A stretch of 64,000 bases of DNA. Source: CAWGHZ01 sp963822575. GTDB lineage: Bacteria > Pseudomonadota > Alphaproteobacteria > MPNO01 > DASWLB01. Below are positions 1-8,368 of this stretch, piece after piece; positions within the stretch are counted from its first letter, which is position 1, and every line of letters begins with the position of its first letter. The notes beneath the pieces are model-generated. The model was not told the origin of the DNA. It ran no database searches and saw nothing but the letters and a program-made list of their open reading frames with translations. The position numbers were made by a program, and so were the translations under genes. The stretch spans positions 186,001 to 250,000 of the forward strand of contig CAWGHZ010000003.1 in the NCBI GenBank assembly GCA_963822575.1, given 5' to 3'.

Positions 1-529
1 CGACGCCCTGGTCGCCCAACGCGTGCGCGGCGTCGAGCGTGCGCTCGACCGCGGCGAGACCGTAGCGTTCCTCGCACTCGGCGACGTAGTTCTTGGCAAA
101 GGCGAGGTAGTCGAGGATCGCGTCGGCGTCGGTCCAGTCGCGGAACGCCTGGTTGGCGCGGAAGAAGCTGTTGTGCCCGACCGCCGCGTGCGCCAGCACC
201 GTCGCCTGCATGGTCATGGTGTTCTCCTCCATGACGTAGCAGATCGACGGGTTCGAGTTGATGACGATCTCGAGCGCAAGGCCGCGCAGCCCCTTGCGGT
301 ACAGCATCTCCTGGCGCGCGAACGACTTGCCGAACGACCAGTGGCGGTACATCAGCGGCATGCCCGACGCGGCATAGGCGTCGAGCATTTGCTCGGCGGT
401 GATGACCTCGATCTGGTTGCGGAAGAGCGCGAGCCCCAGCTCCTCGACGCCGATCTGCTCCACGGCGTCGTAGGCCTTGCGCAGCAGGTCGAAATTCCAG
501 TCCGGGCCTTCGAACAGTAGCCCGCTCAT
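1..529 (-). CDS. SpoVR/YcgB family protein, N-terminal part (runs off the window)
   Basis: Last gene of the yeaG-yeaH-spoVR operon. Only the first 176 residues are visible; the C-terminal part lies beyond position 1. Conserved SpoVR blocks are readable: MYRHWSFGKSF at residues 60-70, a stretch ending SNPSICYVMEEN near 92-103, and HAAVGHNSFF near 114-123. The start ATG overlaps the stop of the upstream DUF444 gene (ATGA), which implies translational coupling. In Bacillus SpoVR is linked to spore cortex formation. In proteobacteria the family accompanies the PrkA kinase and the YeaH protein in a stationary-phase/nitrogen-stress operon; the biochemical role is unknown. Family assignment is secure. 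Confidence 0.93.
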   Translation of the reverse strand, partial: MSGLLFEGPDWNFDLLRKAYDAVEQIGVEELGLALFRNQIEVITAEQMLDAYAASGMPLMYRHWSFGKSFARQEMLYRKGLRGLALEIVINSNPSICYVMEENTMTMQATVLAHAAVGHNSFFRANQAFRDWTDADAILDYLAFAKNYVAECEERYGLAAVERTLDAAHALGDQGV

Positions 530-1842
530 GCGTATTCCTTCTCGCGACCGAACAGGCCGCGGAAAACCGGATAGATGTCGCGCGGCCCGCCGATCATGCG
601 CATCGCGAAGTTGGGCCAGTCCTCAGCCACCTCCTGGTAGCCCGTCCACAAGACGCTGCCGGACCGGCCGTAGAGGCCGGGCTCGCGCCTTGCGTCGGGC
701 GAGATCTCGACATACGCCATGTGCTGGACGATCGGCATCACCCGCTCGTCCAGAAGCTCAATGCAATGCCCGACGTCGCTGGGGATGTCGTCGCCGTCGG
801 ACGCCTGAGCGACGTAGATGTTCCAGTCGGCGACGGGATAGCGCGCCTCGACGATCTTCAGCATCTCCTCGAGCGCGGTAGATACCACCGTGCCGCCGGT
901 CTCACGCCCATAGAAGAAGGTCTCCTCGTCCACCTCCGCCGCGGTCGAGGTGTGGCGCACGAACACCACGTCGACGTGCTGGTAGCGCCGGTCGAGGAAC
1001 AGATGGAGCAGCATGAAGAACCGCTTGGCGAGGTCCTTCATCGCCTCGTCCATCGAGGCCGATACGTCCATCAGGCAGAACATGACCGCCTGCGACACCG
1101 GCTTCGGGACGTGCTCGAACCGGTTGTAACGCAGATCGACCGGGTCGATGTAGGGCACACGCTTGCGCTTGGCGAGTGCGCGCGCCAGCGCCTTCTCCAG
1201 CTCGGCGATGCGCTGCGACCGCGCGACGCCGGCGACCTGCTCGCTGGTGCCCGCCCTGAGGCGGTCGAGTTCCTCCTCCATCTCATGGATGAGCGCGTCG
1301 GACGGGCGCCTGAGCGCGATGCGCCGCTGCAGCGAGCGGCGCACGGTGCGCACCAGGTTGAGCCGGTTGGGCGAGCCGGTGGTGGAAAAGCCGGCGCGCT
1401 GCGGCTTGAACGACACCTCGTCCTTGATCTTCTGCTTCACCAGGTCGGGCAGGTCGAGGTCCTCGAAAAACAGATCGAGGAATTCGTCGCGCGTCAGGGC
1501 GAATGTGAAATCGTCCTCGCCCTCGCCGTCCGGGCTCGCCTTGCCGCCGGCGCCGCGCCCGCCGCCGGTCGGTTTGGCGATGCGATCGCCTTCGCGATAC
1601 TCCTTGTTGCCGGGCAGCACCCAGCTCCGCTCACCGGTGTCGGAATCGAGCACGAAGTGCGGCTCACGGATGCCGTCGGACGAAATCGAGACGTTCTCGC
1701 CGGAGGTGGCGTCCGAAACGCTGCGCTTGCGCAGATTGTCGCGGATCGCCTCGCGAATCTCCCCCCGGGCGCGGCGGATGAAGCGCTGCCGGTTGCCGAG
1801 GCTCTTGCCCTTGGGGTTCTCGCGCCGGTCGATGATGTCCAT
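526..1842 (-). CDS. yeaH: YeaH/YhbH family protein (DUF444, von Willebrand A-like)
   Basis: 438 residues, close to the usual family size. The N-terminus MDIIDRRENPKGKSLGNRQR is the typical basic start of DUF444 proteins. A glycine-rich low-complexity stretch follows near residues 90-107, then a VWA-type MIDAS motif DVSAS at about residue 256, which would bind a divalent metal. It lies 27 bases downstream of the PrkA kinase gene and overlaps the SpoVR gene by four bases, so the three are co-transcribed. In enterobacteria this operon is induced under starvation. YeaH is thought to work with the kinase YeaG, but its molecular role is not established. Confidence 0.93.
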   Translation of the reverse strand: MDIIDRRENPKGKSLGNRQRFIRRARGEIREAIRDNLRKRSVSDATSGENVSISSDGIREPHFVLDSDTGERSWVLPGNKEYREGDRIAKPTGGGRGAGGKASPDGEGEDDFTFALTRDEFLDLFFEDLDLPDLVKQKIKDEVSFKPQRAGFSTTGSPNRLNLVRTVRRSLQRRIALRRPSDALIHEMEEELDRLRAGTSEQVAGVARSQRIAELEKALARALAKRKRVPYIDPVDLRYNRFEHVPKPVSQAVMFCLMDVSASMDEAMKDLAKRFFMLLHLFLDRRYQHVDVVFVRHTSTAAEVDEETFFYGRETGGTVVSTALEEMLKIVEARYPVADWNIYVAQASDGDDIPSDVGHCIELLDERVMPIVQHMAYVEISPDARREPGLYGRSGSVLWTGYQEVAEDWPNFAMRMIGGPRDIYPVFRGLFGREKEYA

Positions 1843-1869
1843 GCGGTCGCGCCCCTCGATTTTGCCCGA

Positions 1870-3813
1870 TCAGCCGGATTTTTGCACGCGCATGTACCAG
1901 TCGACGAGCCGGCGCACCTGGCGCTCGGTGTAGCCGTGCGCGACCATGCGCTCGAGGAACGCCTGGTGCTTCTTCTCGCTGTCGGTGTCCTTCTTGGTGC
2001 CGAACGAGATGACCGGCAGCAGCTCCTCGACCTGCGAGAACATGCGCTTCTCGATGACCTCGCGGATCTTCTCGTACGAGGTCCAGCGCGGGTTGTGCCC
2101 GCCGGATGCCGCGCGCTGGCGCAGGGCATACTTCACCACCTCGTTGCGGAAGTCCTTCGGGTTGGCGATGCCAGCGGGCTTCTCGGTCTTCGACAGCTCC
2201 TGGTCGAGCATCTCGCGGTTGAGAAGCTGGCCGGTGTCCGGGTCCTTGTAGTCCTGGTTCTCGACCCAGGCGTCGGCATAGGCGATGTAGCGGTCGAACA
2301 GGTTTTGGCCGTAATCCTCGTAGGATTCGAGATAGGCCTTCTGGATTTCCTTGCCGATGTACTCGGCGTAGCGCGGCGCGAGCTCGGCCTTGATGAAGGT
2401 GAGGTACTTCTGCTCGGTCTCCGACGCGAACTGCTCGCGGCGGATCGCCAATTCGAGCACGTACATCAGGTGCACCGGGTCGGCCGCGACCTCCTGCGTG
2501 TCGAAATTGTAGGTCTCCGACAGCACCTTGTAGGCGAAGCGGGTCGACAGCCCGTCCATGCCCTCGTCCACGCCCGCGGCGTCGCGGTATTCGTGCACGG
2601 TCTTCGCCTGCGGGTCGGTGTCCTTCAGGCTCTCGCCGTTATAGACGCGGAGCTTGGCGTAGAGCGACGAGTTCTCGTGCTCCTTGAGGCGCGTCAGCAC
2701 CGAAAAGCGCGCCATCATCTCGAGCGTGCCGGGCGCGCGCACCGCGCGGGCGAGCTCGGACTGGCCGACCAGCTTCTCGTAGATCATCACCTCCTCGTCG
2801 ACACGCAGGCAGTAAGGCACCTTGATGACCGAGATGCGGTCGAGGAACGCCTCGTTGTTGCGGTTCGACTTGAAGCTCTTCCACTCGGACTCGTTCGAGT
2901 GGGCGAGAATCAGGCCCTGATACGGCAGGGCGCCGATCCCCTCGGTGCCCATGTAGTTGTTCTCCTGCGTCGCCGTCAGCAGCGGATGCAGCATCTTGAG
3001 CGGCGCCTTGAACATCTCGACGAACTCGAGGATTCCCTGGGTGGTGACGTTCAGCCCGCCGGAATAGGCGTAGGCGTCCGGGTCCTCCTGGCCGAAATAT
3101 TCCAGCTTGCGGATGTCGACCTTGCCCACCAGCGACGAGATGTCCTGGTTGTTCTCGTCGCCCGGCTCGGTCTTGGCGACGCAGATCTGGCGCACCTTCG
3201 ACGGGTGCATGCGCACCACCTTGAACTTGGAGATGTCGCCCTCGAACTCGTCGAGCCGCTTGATCGCCCAGCCGGAGCACAGCCCGGTCAGCCGGCGGCG
3301 GGGGATGTTGTACTTCTCCTCCATGGTGGCGGCGTGGCGCACCGGGTCGAACAGCCCGAGCGGGCTCTCGTAAACCGGGCTCAGCCTGTCGCCGGCCTTG
3401 AGGACGTAGACCGGCTCCTCCTCCATCACCTGCTTCAGCCGCTCGGCGAGCGAAGACTTGCCGCCGCCGACCGGACCGAGCAGATAGAGGATCTGCTTGC
3501 GCTCCTCCAGCCCCTGCGCCGCATGACGCAAAAATCCCACGATCCGCTCGATCGTGTCCTCCATGCCGTAGAAGTCGGAGAAGTACGGATAAATGCGGAT
3601 CGTCCGGTTCTGGAAGATGCGGCCCAGCCGGTCGTCGCGCGAGGTGTCGAAGATCTTCGGCTCGCCGATGGCGGCGAGCATGCGCTCGGCCGGCGATGCA
3701 TACATCATCGCATTGTCGCGGCAGCCCTCCAGGTAGTCCCAAAGGGTCATTTCGGTCCAGGTCCGCGCCGCGTATTCCCGAGAAAAGGCGTCGAGGACGT
3801 TCGCTTCGCTCAT
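1870..3813 (-). CDS. prkA: PrkA family serine protein kinase (YeaG)
   Basis: AAA-type ATPase/serine kinase of the PrkA family. The start at 3813 (MSEANVLDAF) is chosen because AGGAG sits eight bases upstream and the 647-residue product matches the E. coli YeaG length (644); a longer in-frame start exists at 3894 but has no better support. The Walker A motif GPVGGGKSS is near residue 115, within the N-terminal PrkA AAA domain. The C-terminal third carries the kinase-like PrkA domain (for example FGTKKDTDSEKKHQAFLERM near the end). First gene of the operon with yeaH and spoVR; these proteins act in the cytoplasm in starvation and stationary-phase adaptation. Confidence 0.95.
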   Translation of the reverse strand: MSEANVLDAFSREYAARTWTEMTLWDYLEGCRDNAMMYASPAERMLAAIGEPKIFDTSRDDRLGRIFQNRTIRIYPYFSDFYGMEDTIERIVGFLRHAAQGLEERKQILYLLGPVGGGKSSLAERLKQVMEEEPVYVLKAGDRLSPVYESPLGLFDPVRHAATMEEKYNIPRRRLTGLCSGWAIKRLDEFEGDISKFKVVRMHPSKVRQICVAKTEPGDENNQDISSLVGKVDIRKLEYFGQEDPDAYAYSGGLNVTTQGILEFVEMFKAPLKMLHPLLTATQENNYMGTEGIGALPYQGLILAHSNESEWKSFKSNRNNEAFLDRISVIKVPYCLRVDEEVMIYEKLVGQSELARAVRAPGTLEMMARFSVLTRLKEHENSSLYAKLRVYNGESLKDTDPQAKTVHEYRDAAGVDEGMDGLSTRFAYKVLSETYNFDTQEVAADPVHLMYVLELAIRREQFASETEQKYLTFIKAELAPRYAEYIGKEIQKAYLESYEDYGQNLFDRYIAYADAWVENQDYKDPDTGQLLNREMLDQELSKTEKPAGIANPKDFRNEVVKYALRQRAASGGHNPRWTSYEKIREVIEKRMFSQVEELLPVISFGTKKDTDSEKKHQAFLERMVAHGYTERQVRRLVDWYMRVQKSG

Positions 3814-4116
3814 GCCCGGCTCTCCTGATTGCGCGACGGCGCCGAGACGGTCGCGGTCTCGCACTGTCGTGCCTTCGCCACTCTCAACCCACACCAGCTT
3901 CGCGCCATTATGGTTAGCTTTCCGTTACTTTCGGCCGCCCCACGGCCCCGCTCGCACGCCCGGCGACCGCACAGGCAACTTCCATCGCCCTTCGAAAGTT
4001 CCCGGTTTCGGCCCCGGCCGGCAGGCAGACGAGACGAAGTCCATAAAAGCGTCACGGACGAAACGGGTGAAAACCGTTCTTGCGTCCCTGGCACGAAAGC
4101 CGCAGGAATGGGGCGC
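3814..4116. other. Intergenic, no gene recognised
   Basis: About 300 bases between the prkA start and tRNA-Leu. It holds the prkA ribosome site (AGGAG just above 3820) and presumably its promoter. Open frames here on both strands lack ribosome sites and recognisable protein sequence. No clear sigma-54 element was found by reading. Confidence 0.5.
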
Positions 4117-4203
4117 GCCCGCTTGGTGGAACCGGTAGACACAACGGACTTAAAATCCGTTCGCCGCGAGGCGGTCCGGGTTCGAGTCCCGGAGCGGGCA
4201 CCA
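4117..4203 (+). tRNA. tRNA-Leu (anticodon UAA)
   Basis: Full cloverleaf with a long variable arm, as expected for a class II leucine tRNA. The acceptor stem GCCCGCT (4117-4123) pairs with AGCGGGC (4193-4199), the discriminator is A4200, and CCA is encoded at 4201-4203. Anticodon stem ACGGA/TCCGT (4144-4148, 4156-4160) encloses loop CTTAAAA with anticodon TAA at 4151-4153. The T arm contains GGTTCGAGTCC. A short GC hairpin (CGCGCC/GGCGCG, 4204-4220) follows directly and may help end transcription. No integrase or duplicated 3' end of the tRNA was seen nearby. Confidence 0.97.
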
Positions 4204-4482
4204 CGCGCCGCACAGGCGCGTTCGAACTCGGTGGTTGGCCATCATTGGCGCAATAATCCTTACGTAAATAATACATCGACTGGGACCCCGAAAAAAGGCG
4301 CTGACTACGTGTTTTCCCGAATCAGCCGGAAAAGCGCCCCGAAGGAGGCCTTCGTCGCCCCGTTCACGCAGACGTGTTCGGTCGGACGGCGGCGGGCAAC
4401 AGCGGTGCGCGCATGCGCCGCGGGCTGCGTTGGCGCCGGGCGCTGCCGCGTCCTATAGTGCGCTGCCAACCCCGGAGACGAG

Positions 4483-5562
4483 ATGGAATTCGGCTACTTC
4501 ACGCTCAGCGACAACGCCTATCCGGGCAACACGCGCACGCCCAACCAGCTCGTCACCGACATTGCCGACGAAGCGCTCTACGCCGACACGCTCGGCATGC
4601 ATTCGGCCTGGATCGGCGAGCATCACTTTTCGACGCTCGGCGTGGTGTCATCGCCCGAGATGCTGCTGGCCCATGTCGCGGCGCGCACCCGCCACATCCG
4701 CCTGGCGCCGGCGGTGAACGTTCTGCCGCTCGCGCATCCGATCCGCGTCGCCGAGCAGTGGGCGATGCTCGACCTCCTGTCCGGCGGGCGCGTCGATTTC
4801 GCCACCGGGCGCGGCTATGACCGGCGCGAATACGGCCCGTTCGGCGCCGATTTCGAACAGAACGCCGAGATCTTCGCCGAGGGCTGCGGCATCGTGCAGC
4901 GCCTGTGGCAGTCGGACGCGCCGTACACCCATCGCGGCCGCCACTATGCGTTCGAGGACGTGCAGATCACGCCGCGCCCGGTGCAGGGGCCGATCCCCTG
5001 CTACGTCGCCTCGTTCTCCAAGCCGTCGATGGAGCTGGCGGCGCGGCTCGGCTGGGGGCTCGTCGTCGCCGCCGGCCAGGCGAGCGCGATGCACGGCTCG
5101 CTCGTCCGCGTGGCAGAGCTCTACCGCGCGTGCTGCGCGAGCGCGAACGTCGCGCCGCGGCGCCTGGTCACCAGCTACTTCCTCCATTTCGCCGACACGC
5201 CCGCCGAGGAGCGCGCGGCGCGCGAGCGCCAGCTCCGCTACCACCGCGACTGCACATCGCACGCCTTCCCGGGCGACCCCAAGACCGCGCCGGCCAACTA
5301 TGCCTATTTCCAGGACATCGTGCGGCGCTACCAGACGATGAAGCCGGAGGATTTCACCGACTCGGCCGTCCTGATCGGCCCGTCGGCGCGCATTGTCGAC
5401 ATCCTGAAGACGAAGGTCGAGGCAGCCGGGTTCGACGAGGTGATCCTATACTTCAACCTTGGCCTCAAGCCGCACGCCCAGGTGAAGGACGAGATGGCGC
5501 GGTTCATGGCCGAGGTCGCGCCCGCCTTCGACGGCGCCCACCTTCGCCGCGCGACGGGCTGA
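4483..5562 (+). CDS. LLM class flavin-dependent oxidoreductase
   Basis: Bacterial luciferase-like monooxygenase fold, 359 residues. Diagnostic stretches are the EHHF motif near residue 47, RLAPAVNVLPLAHPIRVAEQ near 71-90, and LSGGRVDFATGRGYDRREY near 98-116, typical of F420/FMN-dependent LLM enzymes. GGAG lies seven bases before the ATG. The HpnA-like epimerase gene starts 11 bases downstream, so the two are probably co-transcribed. The substrate cannot be told from sequence. The nearby TRAP uptake system and flavin monooxygenase fit a catabolic setting, but that is inference. Confidence 0.9.
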   Translation: MEFGYFTLSDNAYPGNTRTPNQLVTDIADEALYADTLGMHSAWIGEHHFSTLGVVSSPEMLLAHVAARTRHIRLAPAVNVLPLAHPIRVAEQWAMLDLLSGGRVDFATGRGYDRREYGPFGADFEQNAEIFAEGCGIVQRLWQSDAPYTHRGRHYAFEDVQITPRPVQGPIPCYVASFSKPSMELAARLGWGLVVAAGQASAMHGSLVRVAELYRACCASANVAPRRLVTSYFLHFADTPAEERAARERQLRYHRDCTSHAFPGDPKTAPANYAYFQDIVRRYQTMKPEDFTDSAVLIGPSARIVDILKTKVEAAGFDEVILYFNLGLKPHAQVKDEMARFMAEVAPAFDGAHLRRATG

Positions 5563-5573
5563 CGGACGATGGA

Positions 5574-6563
5574 ATGACGCTGTCGCTGGTCACCGGCGCG
5601 ACCGGCTTCGTCGGCTCGGCGGTGGCGCTACGGCTCGCCGCGGCAGGGCACGCGCTCCGGCTGCTGGTGCGCGGCGGCGCGAATCGGGCGAACCTCGCCG
5701 GGCTCGACGCCGAGATCGTCACCGGCGACCTCGACGATCCCGCCTCGCTCGCCGCCGCCGTCCGCGGCTGCGACGCGGTGTTCCACGTCGCCGCGGACTA
5801 CCGATTGTGGGTGCCGCAACCCGACGCGATGTACCGCACCAACGTCGAGGGCTCGGCGACGCTGGTGCGCGCCGCCGCCGAGGCGGGCGCGACGCGCATC
5901 GTTTACTGCTCGTCGGTCGCGGCCATCGCTTGCCGCAAGGACGGCGTCGCGGCGGACGAGACGACGCCCACCACCCTCGACAACATGATCAGCCACTACA
6001 AGCGCTCCAAGTTTCTCGCCGAAGAGAAGGTGATGGCGCTCGCGCGCGCCGGCGCGCCGGTCGTCGTCGTCAACCCGTCGGCGCCGGTGGGCCCGCGCGA
6101 CATCCGCCCGACGCCGACCGGCCGCATGATCGTCGAAGCGGCCGCGGGCCGCATCCCCGCCTTTATCGAGACCGGGCTCAATGTCGTGCATGTCGACGAC
6201 GTGGCCGAGGGGCACCTTCTCGCTTTCGACCGCGGGCAGGTCGGCGAGCGCTACATTTTGGGCGGCGAGAACATGGCACTGCGCGATCTGATCGTGGCCG
6301 TCGCCCGCGCCGCCGGGCGCGAAATGAACCCGAAGCGCCTGCCACGCCGGCCGCTCTACCCGCTCGCCTGGCTGATGGAGGGGTGGGGGCGTCTCACCGG
6401 CCACGAACCGATGCTGACCTCGGAAAGCCTTCAGATGGCGGCGAAGCACATGTACTACGCGTCGGACAAGGCCAAGGCCGCGCTCGGCTACGCGCCGCGC
6501 CCCGCGGCCGAGGCCATCCGCGACGCCGTCGCCTGGTTCCGCGCCAACGGCTTTTTGAAGTAG
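5574..6563 (+). CDS. hpnA: NAD-dependent epimerase, HpnA-like (hopanoid-associated sugar epimerase)
   Basis: Extended short-chain dehydrogenase/epimerase of 329 residues. It starts with the Rossmann motif TGATGFVG (residues 7-14). The catalytic pair is Tyr142 and Lys146 in HYKRSK. FHVAADYRLW and NPSAPVGPRDIRPTPTGR are hallmarks of the hopanoid-associated epimerase HpnA, proposed to act on the sugar-derived side chain of extended hopanoids. No other hopanoid genes (shc, hpnC-N) are in the window. The start follows the LLM gene by 11 bases; an ATG at 5569 ends at once in TGA and cannot be used. Fold is certain, HpnA subgroup likely. Confidence 0.87.
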   Translation: MTLSLVTGATGFVGSAVALRLAAAGHALRLLVRGGANRANLAGLDAEIVTGDLDDPASLAAAVRGCDAVFHVAADYRLWVPQPDAMYRTNVEGSATLVRAAAEAGATRIVYCSSVAAIACRKDGVAADETTPTTLDNMISHYKRSKFLAEEKVMALARAGAPVVVVNPSAPVGPRDIRPTPTGRMIVEAAAGRIPAFIETGLNVVHVDDVAEGHLLAFDRGQVGERYILGGENMALRDLIVAVARAAGREMNPKRLPRRPLYPLAWLMEGWGRLTGHEPMLTSESLQMAAKHMYYASDKAKAALGYAPRPAAEAIRDAVAWFRANGFLK

Positions 6564-6589
6564 CCGGGCAGACGCGGCCGTCCGCCCCG

Positions 6590-6691
6590 AGCGCAAGATC
6601 GGGTCAGCTCAAATTGAGCTGGCCCGTGAATCTTGCGCTGATTTATAGAAAAGGACGCGGTTCACGTCTCAAGCCGCTTCGGCTTGAGACG
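6590..6691. repeat. Two adjacent long inverted repeats (hairpins)
   Basis: The first hairpin pairs AGCGCAAGAT (6590-6599) with ATCTTGCGCT (6630-6639). Nested inside are GGGTCAGCTCAA and TTGAGCTGGCCC (6601-6612, 6614-6625) with a single G-U pair. The second, CGTCTCAAGCCG (6665-6676) with CGGCTTGAGACG (6680-6691), is a perfect 12-bp stem with a CTT loop. Together they look like a REP-type element or a double transcription stop between the epimerase and the TRAP operon; neither is followed by a clean T-run. Confidence 0.7.
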
Positions 6692-6777
6692 ATCGCGCCC
6701 TAGGCACGCACCCCGCCAGACCCTATTATCGGGCGAGAAACCGGCGCCGCCAAGGCGCCCAAGGGAGGACGCCCATC

Positions 6778-7782
6778 ATGAAACGACTCGCCGCCCTGGC
6801 CGCGACCGCGGCCCTTCTCGCCGCGCCCGGCGCGCATGCCGCGACCACCATCAAGATCGCCTGCTACCTGCCGGCCTTCTCCGTGTCGGTCACGAAGATC
6901 CTCAAGCCGTTCGCCAACGAGGTGACCAAGGCGACGGGCAGCACGGTCAAGTTCCAGGAGTTCTGGGGCGGCTCGCTCGGGCGCAATCCGGAGCAGCAGT
7001 ACAAGCTGGTGACCGGCGGCATCACCGACATCGTGTTCATCTCCACCTACACGGCGGGCGGCCAGTTCCCCGATGCCTCGATCACCGAGCTGCCGGGCCT
7101 GGTGCGCTCCTCGGCGGTCGGCTCGCCCGCCTACTGGCGGTTCTACAAGGCCGGCATGATGCGCGGGATGGGCGACATCAAGACGGTCGGGCTCTACATG
7201 CCCGCGATCTCGCTGATTCACACGCGCCAGCCGATCAAGTCGCTCGAGGACGCGAAGGGGCTCAAGATCCAGGCCGCGGGACCCAACCTCGCCGAATTCA
7301 TAAAGCAGTTCGGTGGCGTGCCGGTCTACATGCCGGCGACCGAGCTCGCCCAGTCGCTGACCAGCGGCGTGATCGATGGCTCGACGGTGGACTGGACCGG
7401 CTTCCTCACCTTCAAGCTGCAAAGCCTCGCCAAGAACCATTACGAGATTCCGCTCGGCGGCATCAGCTTCGTGATCGCCATGAACAAGGGCAAGTGGGAG
7501 TCGCTTTCGGCCGACCAGCAGGCCGCCATCGACAAGTTCGGCGGCGAGTACATGGCCGAGCACGGCGGCAAGGCCTACGACGCGGCGGGCGAGGAACGCC
7601 GCCAGAAGGTGATGCAGGACAAGTCGCAGCACTTCGTCGCGCCGTCCAAGGCCGAGATCGACGCGGCGATGCAGAAGTACGGCCCGCCGGTTTACAAGAA
7701 CTGGATCGCCAAGACGCCGGACGGCCAGAAGAAGTTCGACACCTTCACCAAGCTCCTCGCCGACGTCGAGGCGGGGAAGTGA
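6778..7782 (+). CDS. dctP: TRAP transporter substrate-binding protein (DctP family)
   Basis: 334 residues, with a Sec signal peptide (basic MKR, hydrophobic core, cleavage likely after AHA at residue 21), so the mature protein is periplasmic. EFWGGSLG near residue 61 and the region near 158-185 (LKIQAAGPNLAEF, then GGVPVYM) are typical of DctP-type receptors. Oddly, the arginine that usually binds the ligand carboxylate in the K-I/V-R motif is Gln in KIQ. GGGAGG precedes the ATG. The membrane subunit genes dctQ and dctM follow, forming a complete TRAP system for uptake of a small organic solute of unknown identity. Confidence 0.93.
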   Translation: MKRLAALAATAALLAAPGAHAATTIKIACYLPAFSVSVTKILKPFANEVTKATGSTVKFQEFWGGSLGRNPEQQYKLVTGGITDIVFISTYTAGGQFPDASITELPGLVRSSAVGSPAYWRFYKAGMMRGMGDIKTVGLYMPAISLIHTRQPIKSLEDAKGLKIQAAGPNLAEFIKQFGGVPVYMPATELAQSLTSGVIDGSTVDWTGFLTFKLQSLAKNHYEIPLGGISFVIAMNKGKWESLSADQQAAIDKFGGEYMAEHGGKAYDAAGEERRQKVMQDKSQHFVAPSKAEIDAAMQKYGPPVYKNWIAKTPDGQKKFDTFTKLLADVEAGK

Positions 7783-7825
7783 CGCGCGGCGCTGCCGGGA
7801 CGACCGTTTCGCGAAACCGCCGCCC

Positions 7826-8365
7826 GTGAACGACACGCTGGAACGCTGGGTCGCGCCGGGCGGCTGGCTCGACCGCACGACGCGCTGGGTCGCGTTCGTC
7901 GGCCTGATCGGGCTGATGATCGCGACCCTGTTCATCCTGGCCGACATCGTGCTGCGCGGCGTGTTCGACAGCCCCATCGAGGGGCTGGAGGACGTGACGC
8001 GCTTCGCCTTCGCCATCGTGGTGGCGACCTGCTATCCGGCGGGGCTGATTCAGGGCCACAACGTCGCCATCCGTTTCCTCGGCAAGGCGCTCGGCCCCCG
8101 CCCGAACGCCTGGCTCGAAACGTTCGCGGCGGCCTGCACCTTCGTGTTCTTCGGGCTGATCGCGTGGTCGTTCGTGTTGGTCACCGTCGACGACGCGGTG
8201 CACCACCGCTTCACCCAGACGCTGCAATTGCCGCGCGCGCCGTTCTGGGTCGTGATCTCGGCGCTGGTGTGCCTCGCCGTGCCGCTGCAGCTTACGATCA
8301 TCGCCTTGTGGCTGACGCGCATCGCGCGCGGCGCGCCGCCGCCCGCCGGACACGCCGAGGGCTAG
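7826..8365 (+). CDS. dctQ: TRAP transporter small permease (DctQ family)
   Basis: 179 residues with four hydrophobic segments (about residues 20-42, 60-78, 95-115 and 138-160), as expected for the small TRAP membrane subunit. The GTG start at 7826 gives the sequence NDTLERWVAPGGWLDRT before the first helix. It lies 43 bases after dctP and three bases before dctM. It would link DctP-bound substrate to the large permease in the inner membrane. Family assignment rests on position, length and topology, since DctQ proteins are poorly conserved. Confidence 0.9.
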   Translation: MNDTLERWVAPGGWLDRTTRWVAFVGLIGLMIATLFILADIVLRGVFDSPIEGLEDVTRFAFAIVVATCYPAGLIQGHNVAIRFLGKALGPRPNAWLETFAAACTFVFFGLIAWSFVLVTVDDAVHHRFTQTLQLPRAPFWVVISALVCLAVPLQLTIIALWLTRIARGAPPPAGHAEG

Positions 8366-8368
8366 GCG

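Noticed and set aside
721..3828. A 1035-residue open frame on the plus strand
   Set aside because: It lies opposite prkA and yeaH, which have clear family motifs. Its composition (Leu/Arg/Val/His-rich, no motifs) is that of an antisense frame in GC-rich DNA.
4117..4203. tRNA-Leu as the attachment site of an integrated island
   Set aside because: No integrase, no repeated tRNA 3' end and ordinary flanking genes.
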